Shown here: positions 60,954-64,000 of the stretch, in pieces
How positions within the stretch are numbered: the first letter of the stretch is position 1
Layout: every line of letters starts with the position of its first letter
Assembly: GCF_000275845.1 (NCBI RefSeq)
Contig: NW_006766962.1
Span: 16,526 to 80,525 of the forward strand
Length of the DNA stretch: 64,000 bases
Direction of reading: 5' to 3'
Origin: Dichomitus squalens LYAD-421 SS1
Lineage: Eukaryota; Basidiomycota; Agaricomycetes; Polyporales; Polyporaceae
Notes under the pieces: model-generated
Database searches by the model: none
Told to the model about the DNA's origin: nothing
The model's input: the letters and a program-made list of their open reading frames with translations, nothing else
Program-made: the position numbers and the translations under genes

Positions 60954-62513
60954 ATGAGCATCCCCGTTCCGCAAGTTGACTTCTCTCGTCGCAATGCTGG
61001 TGACCAGTTCCTCCACTCGGACCCTCCATCCTTCCCTCAAGCGTGGGACTCAGTGAGTCTATCTTCTATAGTTTATCTCCGTGACGTAATGAACAATTTT
61101 CTGACGGCTACCATTGTACTTGCAGCACATGTTTCAGCAGGAGTGGCCCCAGTACCAGTCCCACTCCTCTCACCGCGCTCAATCGCAATCGCAGCCCGAA
61201 TCACAACAGCATTACCAGCAATGTAACGTGCAGTATACGGATGCACCCCATTCGACTGCCAACGCTTTCTCTCCAGAGGCGCCGCGGCATTGCAACCTGC
61301 CTTCGTCGCAATCGTCACAGTACTTCGTTCAAGCACCCCAGCCTTCTCCTCAAGATGAACCTGTACGTGTGCACGAGTGACTCCTGATAACATCACTGAC
61401 TCCGACCCTCAGATGTTGTCTCCCCTCCCCATCGACCAACTCCCCCACAATTTTCCGTATCAAGATGTCATCACACCTCCTACCCCGGACTTTCCGAATA
61501 GCGCACTGCACTCTCCGGCCTCGACGACGTTCTTCACGCCCCTTTCTTCCATAGCAGAGCTGTCGGAGACATGGTCTCCTCCGAAACATCATTCTAACTT
61601 GCGGGTGTCCCCTGCGGTCTCCACCCACTCAATACCTCATTCACCGTATGGCAGTCCATATGCGGCACTTCCTTCTCCAATGTCCTCGACGGCAACAACA
61701 TACTCTTCCCCTTTCCCATACACCCCGAATCATCTCCCTACAAACATGTATTCGCCGATGGTTGCCTCTCCGTCGAGTTTCTACAGTATGACTTTAGGGG
61801 ACACGCCTGCGATGAGGCCTCTACCGAGCCTACCGCCAGTCCACAACCCGCCCAGCTCCTCGACTGCCGAGTCAACCATGTCGCCGAAGAGACCGACTGG
61901 GCCTTCTCTCACTCGTGTTCGGGTTCCTCAGCCTCTGGAGCTCGTGTCTACGCACAACGCTACCTTTGCGGTGGCCTTCAAGGTCCATCGTAAAGCCGGA
62001 GTTAGCGTGCGCGATGTCCTTAGCGGCAAGGCGACGGTGGATGGGCACAACGAGCGTGTATTCGAGCAGACGGGTGTCCGCCAGTTCCGGCTCGTCATCG
62101 ATGTGAGTTCCAGGTGTCACCATATCATCTATCAGAGGCTTAGTGTAGTGCTCTTCTCTTCTCCGTATAACAGTGGCCTGGATACGACCAAGCTGGAGCG
62201 TACGTCTCTGTGCGGGAGGACGGCGCGTTCATCACTCGGGGCGAACTCGCTAAGCGCGTTTGCAAAAGCATCCAGAAGTTCATGCAGAAAAAGGCTGTAT
62301 GTGTCTTGCGCTTTTGTACTAGAGTGTTCCAAGCTGACGTTCCCCCTCCTCCAGAAGAAGAAATCCAACTCGTCGAACCCCGGGGAGGGCGACGAATGGA
62401 CCATCGCACGCGACCGTGGGCAGCGCGGCATTACCATAGATAAGCTATGGTTGGTGCGCGTGCTCCCCACCGCCCGAAACATGTGGATGGCCGAACTGGA
62501 AGTGCAGATGTGA
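60954..62513 (+). CDS. conserved basidiomycete protein, regulator-like, function unknown
   Basis: Five exons, 60954-61052, 61126-61362, 61413-62102, 62174-62296 and 62355-62513, give 435 aa; every junction is phase 0. The first 240 residues are Ser/Pro/Gln/Tyr-rich and disordered, with many SP/TP sites. A compact C-terminal domain follows: FAVAFKVHRKAGVSVRDVLS, FRLVIDWPGYDQAGAYVSVR, ITRGELAKRVCKSIQKFMQK, and GITIDKLWLVRVLPTARNMW. This WPGY...KLWLV architecture recurs in Agaricomycete hypotheticals, sometimes annotated only as a domain of unknown function. The long disordered SP-rich half suggests a regulatory, possibly phosphorylated protein. The first four exon joins were found by phase and are well supported. 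Confidence 0.78.
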
Positions 62514-63469
62514 TGCCTCTCACTACGCCCATATCCCTCTTAATCCCGCTGAACACCGAGATGCATGCCTCACCCTCACCCTAACGTATTTTCTCTTAAC
62601 TTACCATATTATTCCTCCTACCAGGGCTTCAATTTCCCGCCCTATCTGTTCATATCCCCCGTATCTCTCGGAGTCTGCAGCTGCTGCTGCGGTTTCGTCC
62701 TTCTACTGCACAGTTCTCCGGCGTCTCGCTCTCTTCTTCGTGTTCTCGGCAACTTCTCTATCGTTCTCATCGTTCTCGTAGTCCCGATGGCGTCGGAATG
62801 ACAGACTTCCGCTGGTGTCGTCGTCGGCTGAGTCGACGGCGCTCTCTCCTCCAAGCTTTCAAACTCGCTATCGCTATCTATCTCTCTCGTTGTTTATCTC
62901 TCTGACATCGTTCCTACTACTCTACCGTCAATGTACCTTCTATTCCGGCGCAAAGCCAGCAGATCGTTGGCGCCCCCGCACGGCAACAGCGTCATCCAGT
63001 ACCAACGCCGAAGATTATGTCCATCGCCGCGTCTGTCCTGGACAGTACCTGCTTCAGCTGCCGGCGTTGCCATACCGCGCCAACCGGTCATCAACTTGCG
63101 GTACAGTGCGACATGGAAGCGTCTGAAGACGCTCACGGGGCCGAGTACGCTACTCAGAGGCCATAATTCAAGTTGCCGATGGACGCCGCAGCGATAATCG
63201 CCGAGCTGGCTAGCACCGGAAGTGATACCGCCGACGACCACCCCGACGCTTCCCGCCGCCGCGAGGATCGCCGTACTCAAAATGAACACGCTTGCGCTGT
63301 GCTTTGTGTGCGCAAGTTCGCACGTCTCGGCAAGCTGGACAATGATGCATTTTCCGGGGACTGGCCCCGTTGACACCGCTGCTTAGCCCCCCGGGCGGCC
63401 TGGGGTACACACAATTCTCGGGCCTAGCATAGCCTCCTCCACTAGACCTAGGACCCCTTGACGTGACTC
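62514..63469. other. convergent intergenic before RFT1
   Basis: About 950 bp. The first part is pyrimidine-rich UTR-like sequence. A minus-strand frame of 160 codons (62894-63376) contains a hydrophobic stretch (VFILSTAILAAAGSVGVVVG) but has no recognised family or splice partners, so I do not call it. Confidence 0.45.
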
Positions 63470-64000
63470 CTAGCGCGCCTTCCGCAGGGAGTCGACGAGC
63501 CGCATAACGCTTCGCCGCTCGCATACAACGCTGTGGCGCAAGGTCTTGTCAGCGTCCCGGAGGCCCACCCGCCCGAAGCTTTCCCCAGGTTCAGGCACTT
63601 ACCAAGTGGTCAGACAGCCCAGCACCCCGACGACCCCTACCGCAATATGGCCCCTTTGCGCAAAGACGTTCACAGGCGCGTCCTGGTACGCCCGTGCGCT
63701 CACGCGCACCGCCAGCCCGGCAGCGGCGAACGCCGCGAGGACGGGGGCGGGCGGCACGACCCTCCGCAGGCCCAGCGCATCCCCCGCCCCGCGCTCGACA
63801 AAGAACCGCCTCGCGAACGCCCACGCGTACGCCGCGCGCAGCGCCAGGTTTCCGACGTTCGCCCACACGAGCCCCGCGTCGCCCAGGCCCGCGCTGCGTG
63901 CGAGCCCGACGGCGGCGGCGACGAAGAGGGCGGAGAACACGAGGAGCCAGCGCGCCTGGGCGCGGAGGTCGGAGGGGGAGGCGGCGGAGGCGAGGAAGGC
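63470..64000 (-). CDS. RFT1: RFT1 family protein, C-terminal part (gene continues past the right edge)
   Basis: Two exons are visible: from the window edge to 63603, then 63530-63470 with the stop. The visible part is a multi-span membrane region with the RFT1 pattern GLVWANVGNLALRAAYAWAF, then RRFFVERG, further hydrophobic segments and a basic cytosolic tail ending MRLVDSLRKAR. RFT1 is an ER membrane protein needed for N-glycan precursor (Man5GlcNAc2-PP-dolichol) availability on the lumenal side. The start, most of the protein and any upstream introns are off the window. The local GC content is higher than elsewhere. Confidence 0.82.

Noticed and set aside
62894..63376. 160-codon minus-strand frame with a hydrophobic stretch
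   Set aside because: No recognisable family and no convincing ATG context. It could be a missed small membrane protein, but the evidence is too thin.

Overview
The window is nuclear DNA from a filamentous basidiomycete, most likely an Agaricomycete (a polypore-like wood decayer is my best guess; I cannot name a genus). Almost every gene is broken by short introns of about 50-65 nt with GT(A/G)NGT donors. The proteins are fungal (Ypt1, Rap1, Cin1/Pan1, DUF4246, HET domain, F-box/LRR), and the gene families and splicing style are basidiomycete. Exon coordinates were built by hand from reading frame, splice consensus and phase, so the joins are models. Open-frame starts that were not ATG were moved to the nearest sensible ATG.

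Layout. 0.6-8.0 kb: an HNH-type protein, the Rab GTPase Ypt1, a SAM methyltransferase and the telomere protein Rap1. 8.4-18.7 kb: an accessory block with four tandem same-strand paralogues of a secreted polysaccharide lyase (PL14-like), enclosed by two identical tRNA-Gly(CCC) genes in opposite orientation. 18.8-35.1 kb: dense housekeeping genes, namely NTH1 DNA glycosylase, the bifunctional thiamin enzyme THI20, the NatC subunit NAA35 head-to-head with mitochondrial Trp-tRNA synthetase, a conserved unknown, a small secreted lysine/glycine-tailed protein, SUV3 mitochondrial RNA helicase head-to-head with mitoribosomal protein S33, and a DUF4246 protein. 35.4-36.3 kb: a gene-free patch with two non-autonomous MITE-like DNA transposons. 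36.8-43.7 kb: one very large gene for an intersectin-like endocytic scaffold (EH, proline-rich, two SH3, DH, PH; Cin1/Pan1 type). 45-64 kb: OPA3, two F-box/LRR genes, inositol polyphosphate multikinase, a small unknown, a HET-domain protein, a GH5 steryl/ceramide-glucosidase-like enzyme with an unusually long structured intron, a fungal regulator-like unknown, and the 3' end of RFT1 running off the right edge.

Functional themes. The PL14 array is the only obvious expansion and probably serves acidic-polysaccharide breakdown or wall remodelling outside the cell. Four genes act in mitochondria (Trp-tRNA synthetase, SUV3, mS33, OPA3), two of them in divergent promoter pairs. Ypt1, the Cin1/Pan1 scaffold and RFT1 belong to the secretory/endocytic system. 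I found no CRISPR, rRNA, prophage or biosynthetic cluster.
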